Shown: positions 1 to 11,370 of the stretch, piece after piece
Numbering within the stretch: position 1 is the first letter of the stretch
Layout of the letters: every line of letters starts with the position of its first letter
Origin: Brachypodium distachyon
Lineage: Eukaryota > Streptophyta > Magnoliopsida > Poales > Poaceae
NCBI RefSeq assembly: GCF_000005505.3
Contig: NC_016134.3
Coordinates: 14,428,624 to 14,492,623 of the forward strand
Length of the DNA stretch: 64,000 bases
Reading direction: 5' to 3'
Notes under the pieces: model-generated
Databases searched by the model: none
What the model saw: the letters and a program-made list of their open reading frames with translations, nothing else
Told to the model about the DNA's origin: nothing
Position numbers and translations under genes: made by a program

Positions 1-1346
1 TACAACACCGGATATCGTGGAATACCAATTAGGCTTCCAATCTCATATTTCTACAAGTTGAGGTAAAATGATTCGGTTCTGTTGGTTTACCTGATCTTTT
101 TCGGAATTGCCATGCATACTGTTGTTTCAAGTATGTTGAAATATACTAAGTAAACTTCACAAACAGTTCGAAATTTTGGATGAATTGGTTAGGTACATCA
201 ATTCAAAATAATATATTCCGAACCTAAAGGTTACAAGTTCAAACCTCGGCCAATGGACTATTAATTTAAAAAAGTTGTGGCCTTCCTTCTTTCCTGGATT
301 CCACCTCTAAGAGGCCAGACGTGAGGGTGAGAGTTACAATATATTAGGGTGTGCCTTTTTCTCAATTGACTGATTTTTAAGAAAAAAAGTTTTAAACCTA
401 AGTTGACGAATTTGTCCCGTTGGATTAAGATCCGAGGACATTCCTGCTTTCCCCTCTCCAACATGATATCACTAGATTAAGATCCGATGGTCAATCACGT
501 CAACTGATCTCTAACTAAAAACAAGATTTTAAATCGCGCTTGAAAGCATTTCTCAGAGGCTTTCAAAAACCTGTTAATCCTATAAAGCGCTATATTGCGG
601 ACCTATAAGGCATTTCGCGTTTTGAATATGAAACAACATACATGCCTCATTCAGTAGGAAAATACAACATAATTTGACACAAACCATTAGAGAATAAGTA
701 TCATAGAAACCATAATAAGTTGAGGACCAAGACATGTAAGAAGTTCGCATGCATGAATATTAACCATGACAAACCATGACACCTGCATCCTATAGTGCAT
801 AAGCATCATAACAATTAACAAGTTCATTGCGGTTCCGTATGCTTTATTCCTATTAATACCGTATTTGACAAACGGTTCACATTTGGGCTGAAAAATATTC
901 AGAATTTACATGGGCTTTGATTCCGATCCAGTGGAGGTCCATAGCGTTACTGCGGACAAAAATTGCGGCCGCGGTTTCATGTGATTTCGCGCGAAATAGC
1001 ATTGGTATCGTGGCATTGCGGAAAAATTCATCATCGCGTCACAAGAGCTCGCCTAAACCTTAATAGCGCCACAAAAGCGCTAGATTTAAAATCTTGACTA
1101 AAAATCAGTCCACTTCTCAATAGCGATATCTAATATATTAAGCACCCTTACTTAACAGTCCGAACTTTTGGGTAAACTGATTTGGTGGCTCAATTCAATA
1201 ATCAATATTTCTCAACATTCTATTTTAACTCTTAAAAAATTAAAACCATTCTATCACATCAAACACATACACAATATTTGATTATAACCTCCCGTGAAAT
1301 TTTCAAGCTGTAGTGTTTCCAAGCCATTTAATGCCAAGGAATTATT
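1..1346. other. gene-free AT-rich stretch
   Basis: I see no coding region with splice support here. Short phrases built from words like AGCGCTA, TTGCGG and TTTCGCG recur around 585-615 and 945-1075, as in decayed grass transposons, but no ends or target duplications could be fixed. The phrase around 165-230 resembles that at 1155-1215 imperfectly. Confidence 0.4.
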
Positions 1347-1645
1347 ATTTTTAAGAAACGACCTGGCTTTATTTATTCAAAGAACCAAGTACAATTGGTC
1401 GAGAAAAACTAAAACGACAACAGAGATTTTGGATAAACCAAAAGTTATGCCAAAAGACCTTTGAATCTAACTTCTCTAGCTGAGCTAATCGCATCTTGAC
1501 AATTCTCCAATCCTCTGGTGACGAACTTATAGAGTCGCTTGTCCTGCTGGAAGAGAACTTGAGATCGTTGAACGCGCGGTGGCCGAGGCACACCCCTCGC
1601 AAATCAGGTTGTCAAACCGTTGAATCATCGACGAGCCGATGAGAA
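1347..1645 (-). mobile_element. LINE-like 3' tail, copy 1
   Basis: Read on the minus strand, the stretch ends in a TTGAATAAATAAAGCCAGGTCG-like phrase followed by an A-rich tail, as at the 3' ends of grass non-LTR retrotransposons. It shares a second block (GTTGAACGC, ACACCCCT, CAGGTTGTC, GAACCG-type words near 1568-1640) with the copy at 1970-2340. No reverse transcriptase segment is present, so it is a 5'-truncated tail at most. The class is inferred from the tail alone. Confidence 0.45.
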
Positions 1646-1969
1646 GATGACCAAAATCATGAAATTACGAGTCGTGAGATCACAAGCTACATGAAGTAGA
1701 CCGTAGTAGTCAATCCACAACAGGGATAGAGCCAGAAGACCATCAATCTGTGTGTCGTCGCCTCCACCGACAGAACACCGTCGCCAAGGACACACAAAGC
1801 CTTATAGAACGGCAGTAGAACATTATGCGAGATGTTGGTTCCCCTCACCTCCTGATGCCAAATTGGCAATTAGACGCGAGGAAAATCAATGGAGATTGAA
1901 ACCGTGAAGGCTAGGGTTTCGTCCACCTCTCTTTCTTCCATGGGCTGCCGTGGGATTGTTAGCATACTA

Positions 1970-2340
1970 CCTTTTTTTTAGAAACATCTGGCTTTATTGA
2001 TTCAATAAACAAAGTACAAGTGATTGAAATTGTAACGAAAACCAACAACAAAAAACCCTAATGAAACTAAAAGTTACATCAAGATTCTTTGAAGTAAACA
2101 ACTCTTGATTCGTCATCGGTATGTTGAAAACTCTCCATGTCTCCGGTGATGAAATTGCAGAAGACCAAAGTTGCATAAGCTGGACTAACCTTATAGGTTT
2201 TGATTAGCCGCGTGGGTCGCTCACCACAGCCGATGAGAATCTAATATCGTTGAACGCACACTGGACGAGGACACACCCCTTGCAAGGCAGGTTGTCGAAC
2301 TGTTGATTCGTCGCCGAACCGACTAGAAAGAAGACCAAGA
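1970..2340 (-). mobile_element. LINE-like 3' tail, copy 2
   Basis: Second member of the pair with 1347-1645, in the same orientation. The plus strand reads TTTTTTTAGAAACATCTGGC then TTTATTGATTCAATAAAC, the complement of an AATAAAGCCAG...AAAAAAA 3' terminus. The distal part (about 2235-2335) matches the distal part of copy 1, with the same ACACCCCTTGCAAG-type block. No coding region survives. This is either two insertions of one family or a local duplication. Confidence 0.45.
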
Positions 2341-2736
2341 CGAGCTTCCTCCTAAGAGTATACATAAGTGTTTGCCTATGTCAAATTGTTTGTTTCTGAT
2401 CGATAACAGAATGGCGGAGGTTGCAATGCCATCGCGAATAAAGGTACTCTGGTTCTTTCTCTGATGTGATGGTGCCTCAACGGGTGTTGCTGCGGAGCTC
2501 GAGTTTTTTAGTCCCCGTAAGTTTTGTGTACCCGATCTTGCGGATTTTGTGTTTGTGTACTCACAGATCCGTTTATACATATATGCCGAGTTTTTGTTAG
2601 TGTGTCATCGTGCTTTTGTTGGTTTTATTTTAGTAATTTTAGAATCCTTTCCTGACGTTCCGATAAAAGGTGCACAAATTAAATGAAAAGGCCAACAGAT
2701 GAAAAAAGATGCACAAATTAAATGAGAATCACTCAC

Positions 2737-2865
2737 TGCATTTGCTGCTGCTGGACCACCAGCATTTGCAGCTCCATGCCAATTAGCAGGGACGAAATCG
2801 GAGAACTCAGAATTAGAGTCTGAACTTAAATCATCGTCACCACAACCAGCGTCAATGTCAGACAT
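2737..2865 (-). CDS. first coding exon of unrecognised gene (partial)
   Basis: An ATG at 2865 opens a 43-codon exon rich in Asp, Ser and Ala (MSDIDAGCGDDDLSS at the start, then SEFSDFVPANW), ending in phase 0 at a consensus donor GTGAGT (rc of 2731-2736). Upstream, TTTTTTGTAG followed by GGGCACCATG forms a good acceptor, so the ATG lies in the second exon and the leader contains an intron. The acidic, low-complexity start resembles N termini of many nuclear plant proteins, but I do not recognise the family. The downstream exons should lie left of 2700; none is convincing, so the gene may be truncated by the LINE-like tails at 1.3-2.3 kb. The Copia element at 4620-9434 lies just upstream of its presumed leader. 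Confidence 0.5.
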
Positions 2866-4484
2866 GGTGCCCCTACAAAAAATGGACAAGAAGCAAACAC
2901 CCAAGAAAAAAAATCAGCACAAAAAATCCAGCTTAATATGCTTCCAATCTCATACGTTAAGGCTAATATCAAACGTATCAAAACCTCCAGAAATCAACAT
3001 AGAGGAGACCTTACAGAACAATAGCAGATAATTTGTTAGTAACATTTTAACAGAGGGTGGGTCTGGTAACCGTTTACTTAGCTACCTATTACCTGTTAGA
3101 TAAATTAGAACGAATGATCCACAAAATTAAAAAAGTGGTATGGTTTACCAAAAAGGGGACAAAAAATAATACAAACCACATAGTGGCACGTTGCATTTAC
3201 AATTGCAATGCAGAGCTTCAAAAAAAAATATTGGTTTGGGATACACAATAAAAACACGAATCATCAGACACATCGTAACGCGAGGAAAAAGCAACACACT
3301 GATCAGAATGCCAGCACTCATCCGAGAACAGACCCCGCAACCAAAATGAGGTTGATCAATTACACCACTAGCTGGAATTGCACCTATCAACCCCCCGCAA
3401 ATTCATTACAGTTGCCCCCACGGAATGCAGAACCCAAGAAAGAAACCTATAAATCCCATAATTCATCCCTGTAATTTGATCAACTACAGGAGGAAAATTA
3501 AAAGCATCCTTGCTATCGTAACCAAGCAAGACAGTACTGTGGCACGGTGCAAATGAGCATAAACTAGCAATGCAAATTCCTGAACTTCGTACAATCAAGC
3601 TAAAAAATGCCCCTGTATTACTCATGAATTTCTAAAATTGGATCAAAAAATGCAACTGCAAAAAAAATATTAAACTCTGCAATTGCTCTTGTCTAGAATG
3701 AAGTACATTTGCATCACTTTAAAAATGGCCCTTACAATGGTAGTGCTAAAACAACCAATATATAGGTGCTACTCTGCTTAGTTTCAGTAGTTTACAAAAG
3801 ATAGAAACTAGCTAAAGCAAGCACAACATCACAATAACACACAAAGGCACAACAGTAGAGCTACCTTGTGTGGCAGTACTGCTACTGCTTAGCCCAACAA
3901 AGTGGGAACAGGAACCAGATGAAATCAACATATAAGCAGCACCGAATGGTAAAGCAACATAACCCAACATACACACAGTCACACAGAACGACCACCAAAA
4001 ATCTGTTGCTGAAAAACAACACTACAAAAACTGCCCCTAATGAAGGCAATCTGAATTCAGACGAACACCGTTCCTGTGGCGGCAGGAGGGGGATAAACCT
4101 AGGATAGTACCCAAATCACTACAACTAAAGGGCGCGTGGCTTGCTCCGAGACACAAAAACACTGCTCAAGACACAGCCACGAGCAACGATGGAGACTACC
4201 GTTCCTGTCTCCTCCAAACAAATCGACTCATCCCCCAAAATCAGCACATCAAAACCCCCCTCTCCCCTCCTGCAGTCACGACCCCGCAGCTATAAGGGGG
4301 CAAAATCAGCCGTGAAGCAAGCAAAATCTCAGACGCAGATGAGCAAATAGACCCAACGAGCAGCATCAGATAACCTCAACACCTTACTGCCTACGACAAC
4401 CGCACAAAAATTGCCCCAACCCCTCACCCCGCGAAACCCAAGCAGCAAGGCGGAGCAGAAAAAAGGAAGGGAAAGGAAGCTCAC

Positions 4485-4619
4485 CGACAGAGTAGGCCAA
4501 AAAAGCTGGCCACCGGCGAGACCAGAACCAACACCGCCTGCTCCCTCCCGCTGTTTCGCACGAAAAAAAACGACACGGTGAGAGCGCACATAAGAGGCGC
4601 GCGAGCTTGGATAGGTATG
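4485..4619 (-). promoter_or_regulatory. probable 5' leader exon of the 2.7-kb gene
   Basis: On the minus strand a GC-rich leader-like segment ends at a donor (CTGTCG then GTGAGC, exon edge 4485). Together with the acceptor before 2872 it would define a leader intron of about 1.6 kb. The Copia LTR begins one target duplication away, so the retrotransposon sits in the promoter or leader. The intervening 2873-4484 holds no ORF that makes sense. Inferred, without transcript support. Confidence 0.35.
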
Positions 4620-4787
4620 TGTAGAGGAGGACAGAATCGGAGAATGCACTCTTGGGTGCTCTCGTATGCATTCATGTACTTATATAGCCGGTGGTGTACA
4701 CGGAAAACTCAACACACGATCTACAGCAGTACAGAACGAGGAGGGAGTGGGGTGAGACCCGAACGGTACAGCAGGACTTGTTCAACA
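4620..4787 (-). repeat. Copia 3' LTR
   Basis: 168 bp; in element orientation it starts TGTTGAAC and ends CTCTACA. A polypurine tract ending in GGGGGG (rc of 4788-4793) lies immediately inside. It differs from the partner mainly by single substitutions near 4639, 4700-4704, 4765 and 4780. Confidence 0.95.
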
Positions 4788-7483
4788 CCCCCCGGCAGTC
4801 TGTGCGTCAGGAGGACCGATACACAGGCTGGACCTGAATTCCTGAAAGGAAGATGTCGGCAGGCCCTTTGTCATGACATCCGCGAATTGCTGCGAGGTGG
4901 GAACATGCAGCACATGAAGATGGCCAAGCGCTACCTTCTCGCGCACAAAGTGTATGTCGAGCTTGATGTGCTTCGTCCGGCGGTGATGCACTAGATTGGC
5001 AGCCATGTACACCGACGAGATGTTGTCGCAGTAGACCACCGTGCCCTTGCCGGAGCCAGCAACACTCAGCGACGACGTTGGCCGCGGTACTCGGCTTCTG
5101 CACTCGACCGAGAGACTGTAGGCTGGCGCTTTGAGGACCAGGAGACCAAGGCATCGCCGAGGAAGACGATGTAGCCCGACGTCGACTGCCTCGTGTCAGG
5201 GCAACCGGCCCAATCAGCGTCGGAGTAGGCGATCAAGTCGAGGGATGCCGAGAGCCGGAGGTGAAGACCATGAGCAGTGGAGCCGCGGATGTACCGTAGA
5301 ATCCTCTTGACGAGAGCGAGATGTGGCTCCCGAGGCACATGCATGTACAAGCAGGCCTGCTGCACGGCGTACTGGATGTCTGGCCGTGTCATGGTGACGT
5401 ACTGGAGTGCCCCCACCAAGCTCCGGTACTCTGAGGCATCAGCAACGAGTGTGCCACTGTCGGCATCAAGCTTGGACCGGGTGTCGACAGGCGTGGACAC
5501 CGGCTTGCAGGCCGTCATGTTCGCCCGCTCGAGGAGGTCTTTGGCATACTGCTCCTCTGAAAGGAAGAAGCCGGCGCTGCTCCGAGAGACCTGAATGCCG
5601 AGGAAATGGTGCAGCTCCCCCAAGTCCTTGAGAGAGAACTCGGTGCTGAGCTGGGCGGTCAGCTGCTGCAGCATTGTCGTCGTCGAGACGGTGATGACGA
5701 TGTCGTCCACATATAGTAGGAGGAACGCCATGTCGTTGCCGCGCCGAAGGATGAACAACGAGTGATCGAACTTGGCGATGACGAAGCCAATGGAGCGCAG
5801 GAACTGAGCGATCCGATCATACCACGCCCGCGGAGCCTGCTTGAGGCCGTACAGCGAGCGATTGAGGAGGCAGACGTGTTGGGGCCGCGTGGTGTCGACG
5901 AAGCCGGCCGGCTGCTGGCAGTACACACACTCGGTGAGGAAGCCCTGCAGGAACGCGTTGTTGACGTCCAGCTGGTGTACAGGCCAAGCATGCGAGGAGG
6001 CGACGGTGAGGACGGTCCTGATCGTGTCAGACTTGACGACGGGACTGAAAGTCTCGTCAAAGTCCACTCCTGGTTGCTGGGAGAATCCTCGCAGGACCCA
6101 GCGCGCCTTGTATCTGTCCAGAGTGCCATCTGGTCGGAGCTTGTGGCGGAACACCCATTTGCCGGTGAAGACGTTGGCGCCGGCCGGCCGCGGAACCAGA
6201 GACCAAGTTTGGTTGGCCATCAGCGCCTTGTACTCATCCTGCATTGCGGTTAGCCAACAAGGGTCGCGGAGAGCAGAGCGAACAGAAGATGGGATGGGGG
6301 AGGCATCGGCGAGAGCAGCGAGAGCATACTCAGCGACGTGGTATCTAGGGTTAGGTTTGAATATACCGCGTTGCCCGCGGGTGAGCATGGGATGGGATGC
6401 GGTGCGAGCTGCCGCGTCAGGAGATGCGGCAGAGGAGGCAGCGCGGGCTGGCGCGGAAGAGGGCTGGGTAGAGGGAGATGGGGTGGCACGGGCTGCAGAG
6501 GCAGGGGGCGCGGTAGAGGGAGATGGGGTGGCGCGGGCTGCAGCGGCAGGGGGCGCGGTAGAGGAAGATGGGGTGACGCGGGCTGCCGTGGCGGGAGGCG
6601 AGGTAGCGGTGGCTGCCGTGGACGCGGCAGAAGGAGAGGTGTTGGCTGTTGCAACAGAAACGAGCGGCATGGACGGCAGAGGTAGTGGGCGTCGCGAGGT
6701 AGTGGGTGGAGAAGTTGGTTGCACGTGGAATGGGAACTGCTGCTCATCGAAGAACACTTGCCTGGAGATCAACACGCGACCTGTGAGATTGTCATAGCAG
6801 CGGTAGCCTTTATGGTCAGGGGAGTAGCCAAGAAAGGTGCAAGCCACAGAGCGAGGCGCTAGCTTATGCAGGGAGGTAGCTGTGGTGTTGGGACAGCAGA
6901 GACAACCAAAAACTCTAAGAGCAGAGTAGTCGGGTGGGACGCCATAGAGGAGCTCGAACGGGGTTTGGAAAATGCGAGGACGACATGGCCGCCGGTTGAT
7001 CAGGAACGTGGCTGTGGCGATGGACTCAGCCCAAAACTCCGGTGGCATGGAAGCATGGAAGAGTATGGTGCGTGAGATTTCGGCTAAGGTGCGCAGCATG
7101 CGCTCGGCGCGACCGTTCTGAGCAGAAGTATAGGGGCAGGACATCCTAAGTTGGATTCCGTTGGCAGAGAAGAAGGAGCGAGCAAGATGGTTGTCGAACA
7201 CCCGTCCGTTGTCAGCTTGGAGAGTGAGGAGGGGAAGGGAGAGGTGTTTGCTAAGGAGCGAGTGGAAACGTTGTATGGCAGGAAGAGCTTCAGATTTGCG
7301 ACGAAGAGGATAAGTCCAAACATAATGACTGTAATCATCTAGTAGGACTAAATAGTATTGGAAACCTGAAACACTGATTACAGGGGATGTCCACAAGTCA
7401 CAATGCACAAGCTGGAAAGGAAAGCACGATACATGAGCAGAATCTGAAAAGGGCAACCTAACATGTTTTGACATGCATGACAA
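4782..7483 (-). pseudogene. Copia integrase, reverse transcriptase and RNase H region
   Basis: The main frame runs about 800 codons (7483 to 5066). Integrase: DDYSHYVWTYPL, then QADNGRVF and NGRAERMLRTL supply the D, D and E region. A Pro/Ala/Ser/Thr linker holds a 15-residue repeat. Reverse transcriptase: YGLKQAPRAWY and the catalytic LLLYVDDIV. RNase H: SSAEAEYR. Just after EYRG the frame breaks. The C-terminal RNase H block (VYCDNISSVYMAANLVHHRR, then QQFADVMTKGLP) is in another frame to 4782, with part of the intervening helix missing near 5050-5090. Confidence 0.92.
6425..6610 (-). repeat. 45-bp coding minisatellite in pol linker
   Basis: Between integrase and reverse transcriptase the phrase GAGGGAGATGGGG (plus strand) begins at 6471, 6516 and 6561, a 45-bp period. 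It encodes 15-residue units of the form ATPSPSTAPPAAAAR, flanked by weaker copies. Confidence 0.85.
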
Positions 7484-8223
7484 GTATGCGATGGAGTCTT
7501 GCTACTATGTGGAGATGCAGTGCTAAGAACGCCAGCTAGTGAAGAACGCCCCGGATGGCCGAGGAGCTGGTGCCACAGGTCGGCTGTTGCGGAGGAAGCG
7601 GCGAGGAGGTTGGTGTGTCTTGTCGGACCAAGCGGGTAGAGATCATCGCCGGGGCAGTCACTGCGGAGCAGAACCGTCTTGGTGCGCCGGTCCTTAACAG
7701 AGCAACCAACGTCGTCAAATTCGACATTAACAGGATTTTCACGAGTTAGAGCTTTAACGGAGATTAGGTTTTTAATTAAGGGAGGTGAAACAAGAACATT
7801 AGAGAGAGAGAGGGGACTGGAAGCAGTGGGGATGTGAAGTCTACCAGAGGAGAGGACAGGAAGAGAAGACCCATTGCCAACCACAATACGAGAATGAGAT
7901 GAAGGGCGAACAGCGGAGAGCATACCAGAGTCGGAGGACATGTGGCTCGTTGCACCGGTGTCGAAGTACCACTCCCCGTTGTTCGGCGGCGCAGGGTTGG
8001 TGGAGAGAGCGTTCAATGCCTGGATCAATGCCTGCTGATCCCATGCTGGTGCAGATGGCGGTGGCTGTTGTGGTGCTAGTGGCTGGTATGCGGGCGCCGG
8101 TGGCTGGTACAGGGGCGCCTGCACTGCCTGGTAGTGGGACCACGAGCCAGCGAACGCGGGCGGCATAGCCGGCCACAGCCCGAGGATGCCGGTCCCCAGG
8201 GTGTGAGGGCGCCACGGCACGGG
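7378..8223 (-). pseudogene. Copia protease and GAG-pre-integrase region
   Basis: Continues in the gag frame after the TGA at 8224-8226. It carries the retropepsin active-site phrase WYFDTGATSHMSS (D-T-G-A), a GAG-pre-integrase block (DLWHQLLGHPGR) and the first pair of the integrase zinc finger (CHAC). A frameshift near 7455-7470 then leads into the integrase-RT frame. Confidence 0.85.
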
Positions 8224-9193
8224 TCAAGCATGGACGAGCCCGGTCCAGGGGTTGGTGACCGGCATCGGCAGCTGCAGTGTGGACGAAGTCGTGCCGGATC
8301 CACCGGCGGCGCTCTTCCCTTTGGCCGTTTCCTTGCCCTTGTTCCGGCGGTTGCGGTTCCGATTGTTGGTGGAGTTGTTGGAGTTGGCCGGAGCGGAGAC
8401 GTGCAGCGCCGTGTCAGAGCCTGAGCTCGAGCCCGAGCCGTGCGAATAGACCTCGCGGCTCTCCTCAAGAGCGAGGAAAGCGCGGCACTCCAGGAACATG
8501 GGGTACGGCACGCGCGACGTGAGCATCGGGATGGTGTAGTAGAAGCGTGGATGGAGCCCGCGGAACATCTGCATCACGAGTGCACGGTCAGTGACGAGGT
8601 CGCTGAGCTCGCAGAGTTGATCGGCGAAGTCCTTGAGGCGGCCGAAGTAGGCGAGGATGGGCATGTTGCCCTGCTCCAGCTAGCGGAAGGCAGTGCCGAT
8701 GTAGACAGCTTGCATCTCCTGGTTGTCGAGGAAGATGCCGCGGATCGCTGCCCAGACGGACGCCGCAGTAGGGTTGGGGGCAATGATGAGCGCGAGGATG
8801 TCCGGCGAGACGCGATTGTACAGCCAGGAGCCGATGTGGGCGTCGTTTTGCAGCCAGAGAGGATCGCCGGGGTGCGGGGCATCGGTGATGTGCGCCATGA
8901 CGCCGTACTGCTGGAAGAGCAGCTCAAACAGGACGCGCCAGTGCCCGTAGTTGGGGGGGGCTGGAGCTGCAGCACCTGCGGGACGCGCTCGTGGATGATG
9001 ATGCCGTCCAGGCGGCAAGGCGCGGGTGGCGCCGGCGGGCGGGCTGCTGGTTCACAGCGATGCCGAGCGAGCCGGCGCGAGCAGCCAGAGCAGCAGTGCC
9101 GGGAGGGGTTGGCGCGACCGGGGTGGCCGCATCGAAGGCGGCGGCGAGGCCGCGGCCCTGGCCGGCGGGGTTGGTTGCTGGCTGGTCAGTCAT
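8224..9193 (-). pseudogene. Copia gag region (broken)
   Basis: The likely start is the ATG at 9193 (MTDQPATNP). A frameshift near 9000-9020 moves the reading to a frame with gag-like helices (YGHWRVLFELLFQQYGV, then WAAIRGIFLDNQ). An in-frame TAG at 8680-8682 follows, then the same frame resumes (MPILAYFGRLKDFADQL) up to a TGA at 8224-8226 that is also in frame with the next segment. No CCHC zinc knuckle is visible in the basic Asn/Arg/Lys stretch where one is usual. These are decayed remnants. Confidence 0.8.
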
Positions 9194-9266
9194 GACGAGG
9201 GGAGGTGGGAGAGGTGGGGCGGAAGCGGTTTGGGTTACAGGAGGAAAACTCGTGCGACTGATACCA

Positions 9267-9434
9267 TGTAGAGGAGGACAGAATTGGAGAATGCACTCTT
9301 GGGTGCTCTCGTATGCATTCATGTACTTATATAGCCGGTGGTGTACTGGAAAAACTCAACACACGATCTACAGCAGTACAGAACGAGGAGGGAGTGGGGT
9401 GAGACCCGAACCATACAGCAGGACTCGTCCAACA
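9267..9434 (-). repeat. Copia 5' LTR
   Basis: 168 bp; partner of 4620-4787. The primer site TGGTATCAG (rc of 9258-9266) abuts it, matching the 3' end complement of initiator-Met tRNA over about 9 nt, after which the match fades. A TATATAG-containing phrase lies within both LTRs. Confidence 0.95.
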
Positions 9435-9439
9435 GTATG

Positions 9440-10290
9440 GAGGGGTCGAGACACTGGTCGGGCTCACCGGGCGGCGGTGGCGCGGCCGAATATGCCCGCC
9501 GGCGACGAGTGAGATCAGAATCCCCTCCCCCCTCCCCAACCTTTTTCTCTCGAGAGTTCCGCAAGCAAGAGGACAACACGGGCGCGGATTTCAAAAAGCA
9601 TACGTGGTCAGAGGGAAAAAGCCAGACACCCAAAAAACAAAGAGGAAAAAGCACGCTAGCAACGCGAATCTCAAAGAGAGACCGACGGCAGCGCGCGTCG
9701 CTTAGTTTCAAAGAATAAACCAGGCGCCTGATGTATAGCAAAACCCAAGAAAGAAACCCACGGCAAAGTAAGAACCGGCCAGCTGTCGCCGTCGTGGCGT
9801 CACCGGTCAGCAGGAACCGCCACTCGCCGGACCATCGGACGAAGCCGCTCGACTTTCGAAGCGAATCGCCATCATCACCTAATCACTGCAGAATGTCCCC
9901 AGTGACTCACGGAAAGAGGCAAACCCAACTAAACTAGTTTTCAGAAGGAGGCAATACACCAAAAGATTCACAATTACTCAAACCAATCTATCAGATACTC
10001 TTATTTCTTCTTGCCTAACAAAGAACAGCGAACGAACACTTGCTGGTTTGAAGCCGTCACCCAACACAAATAAGCCTGAGTGCTTCCTGAGTTCAAACCC
10101 AACTCAACTCGATCGTAAGAGCAAAACGAACCCAAATAATGGTCAGTGAGATCTCGCCATCACGGGTGTCCAATGTCTATCCTAACGCCTGCAGGAAACC
10201 AAATCGCAGAAATTGGTGATCCTATTATCTACACTAACTGCTTTTCTCGTGGAACCCGTCGTTCACGCCTTCAGGAGATTACTCTAGGCT
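9440..10290. other. intergenic, no gene seen
   Basis: The GC-rich first part (9440-9560) continues the sequence that stood next to 4614 before the Copia insertion, so it probably belonged to the promoter of the 2.7-kb gene. The rest shows no convincing coding potential; it may include the 3' flank of the minus-strand gene at 10.3 kb. Confidence 0.4.
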
Positions 10291-10295
10291 CTTGA

Positions 10296-10928
10296 TCAAG
10301 GCTTCGGAATGGGACGGGACAGGTGATAAGGCTCCTCGAACGCCGCCCGAGGACCAGCCTCTGCCTCAATCTGTAGCCGCCAGTCCTTGGCCATCTTGAG
10401 AAGCTTCTTAATCTCCTTCCAAAGTACTTGACGCTTCTTCCCCAAACTCTTGGGGTCCTGACCTTCCTCGCGCCTGGAAGAAGAATAAATTTCTTCACGA
10501 AGCAATGCCACTGTACTGTACACATTTGCGACGTCCTCGTTGAGGTCGTCAACGGATTTCACTCCGGTTATGAGTTCGGCCGGGACGGCGAACTCCGTTT
10601 CCTCTGGAAACTGCAGCAAAATGACACAAATTCTAATAAATTCATGTATCGATCAAAGAAAACTGTGCTAGAAGATCTTTCCCCAAGAAAAGCTTCCTGT
10701 GAAAGAACACTCATCAAGAAAGACAAGAAATACATTTCAAACCAGAAAAGATCAAGAAATAAACGCCACAAGTACTACCTGTGCAAGAAAATGGTTTCTG
10801 AATAGGATTGACGGAATGGATCGAGTTGAGGACGACGAAAAAGAAAACGAATTAAGGATGCACACAGACTACCGGTGGGAGCTCAGGGCGGGGGCGGGGG
10901 CGGCGGACGCGGAGGTGGGATTATCCAT
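10296..10928 (-). CDS. unrecognised small two-exon gene
   Basis: Exon 1 opens at the ATG at 10928 (MDNPTSASAAPAPALSS) and ends in phase 2 at 10873 before the donor GTAGTC. The last exon runs to the stop at 10296 and encodes about 105 residues: an acidic start (FPEETEFAVPAELITGVK), then a probable helical segment (VANVYSTVALLREEIY) and a basic helix (KKRQVLWKEIKKLLKMAKDW). The phase-compatible acceptor is TTATTAG at about 10641, giving RICVILLQ at the junction. The stronger-looking CTGCAG at 10612 breaks the frame unless another exon lies between. A TATA box lies upstream at about 11075-11086. I do not recognise the family. The exon pairing is inferred. Confidence 0.5.
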
Positions 10929-11074
10929 GGACGGTCCGCGGTCGTCTGGAACACGACTCCTACGCCTCGCCGGGAACGGAGCCTTTCTTTGTTCTTGCTC
11001 TGCGCGGGCTCGTGCGAGGAGGGCGTGGAGGAAGAAGATTCTAACAGTGGGGCGCTGGTTAGAGGGGACCCATC

Positions 11075-11086
11075 TCTTATATATTG
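11075..11086 (-). promoter_or_regulatory. TATA box of the 10.3-kb gene
   Basis: The minus strand reads CCAATATATAAGAG, about 150 nt upstream of the ATG at 10928, inside an otherwise GC-rich leader. Confidence 0.5.
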
Positions 11087-11199
11087 GGTTGTGGTGGGCT
11101 GATGCGTTCTGAAAGCCCATGTCACCATCGTGGCGGGACGGCCGGCCCAATTGTTTCAAGTTTCTAACCTTTTTGTTCGACGAGCAGCCCCTTTTTTTC

Positions 11200-11277
11200 C
11201 TCTCAAAAAAAGCAGGCTTTTTTTTATTCTAAAAAAAAAGCAGGCTTTTTTTTGTTCTAAAAAAAAAAGCAGGCTAC
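11200..11277. repeat. three A/T-run tandem units
   Basis: Three near-identical units made of an A run, GCAGGC and a T run, with a period of about 31 bp; the third loses its T run. Each unit can form a hairpin. Confidence 0.7.
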
Positions 11278-11370
11278 AGAAGCCAATTTTTCACTGTCAT
11301 TTTTTTTCGTGGTCCCTTTTCACTGTGTAAAGACTAGCAAAAATCAAGCATCCTCTAAAAAAAAGCAAAA

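Larger units (their letters stand above)
4620..9434 (-). mobile_element. Ty1/Copia LTR retrotransposon, nearly complete, coding broken
   Basis: Two direct 168-bp repeats (4620-4787 and 9267-9434) bound the element and both have TG...CA ends. A 5-bp duplication GTATG flanks it (4615-4619 and 9435-9439). Read on minus, TGGTATCAG directly follows the 5' LTR, the usual initiator-Met tRNA primer site, and a G-rich purine tract precedes the 3' LTR. The order is gag, protease, integrase, reverse transcriptase, RNase H, hence Copia rather than Gypsy. By hand the LTRs differ at about 8 of 168 positions. The LTRs are unusually short. Several stops and frameshifts mean it cannot make its own proteins now. 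Confidence 0.95.

Noticed and set aside
2323..2580. Minus-strand 85-codon frame as the next exon of the 2.7-kb gene
   Set aside because: No phase-matching acceptor and no conserved features; it overlaps the edge of the LINE-like tail.
5841..6797. Plus-strand frame of 318 codons across the Copia element
   Set aside because: Antisense to the integrase-RT region; it has no motifs and overlaps the coding minisatellite.
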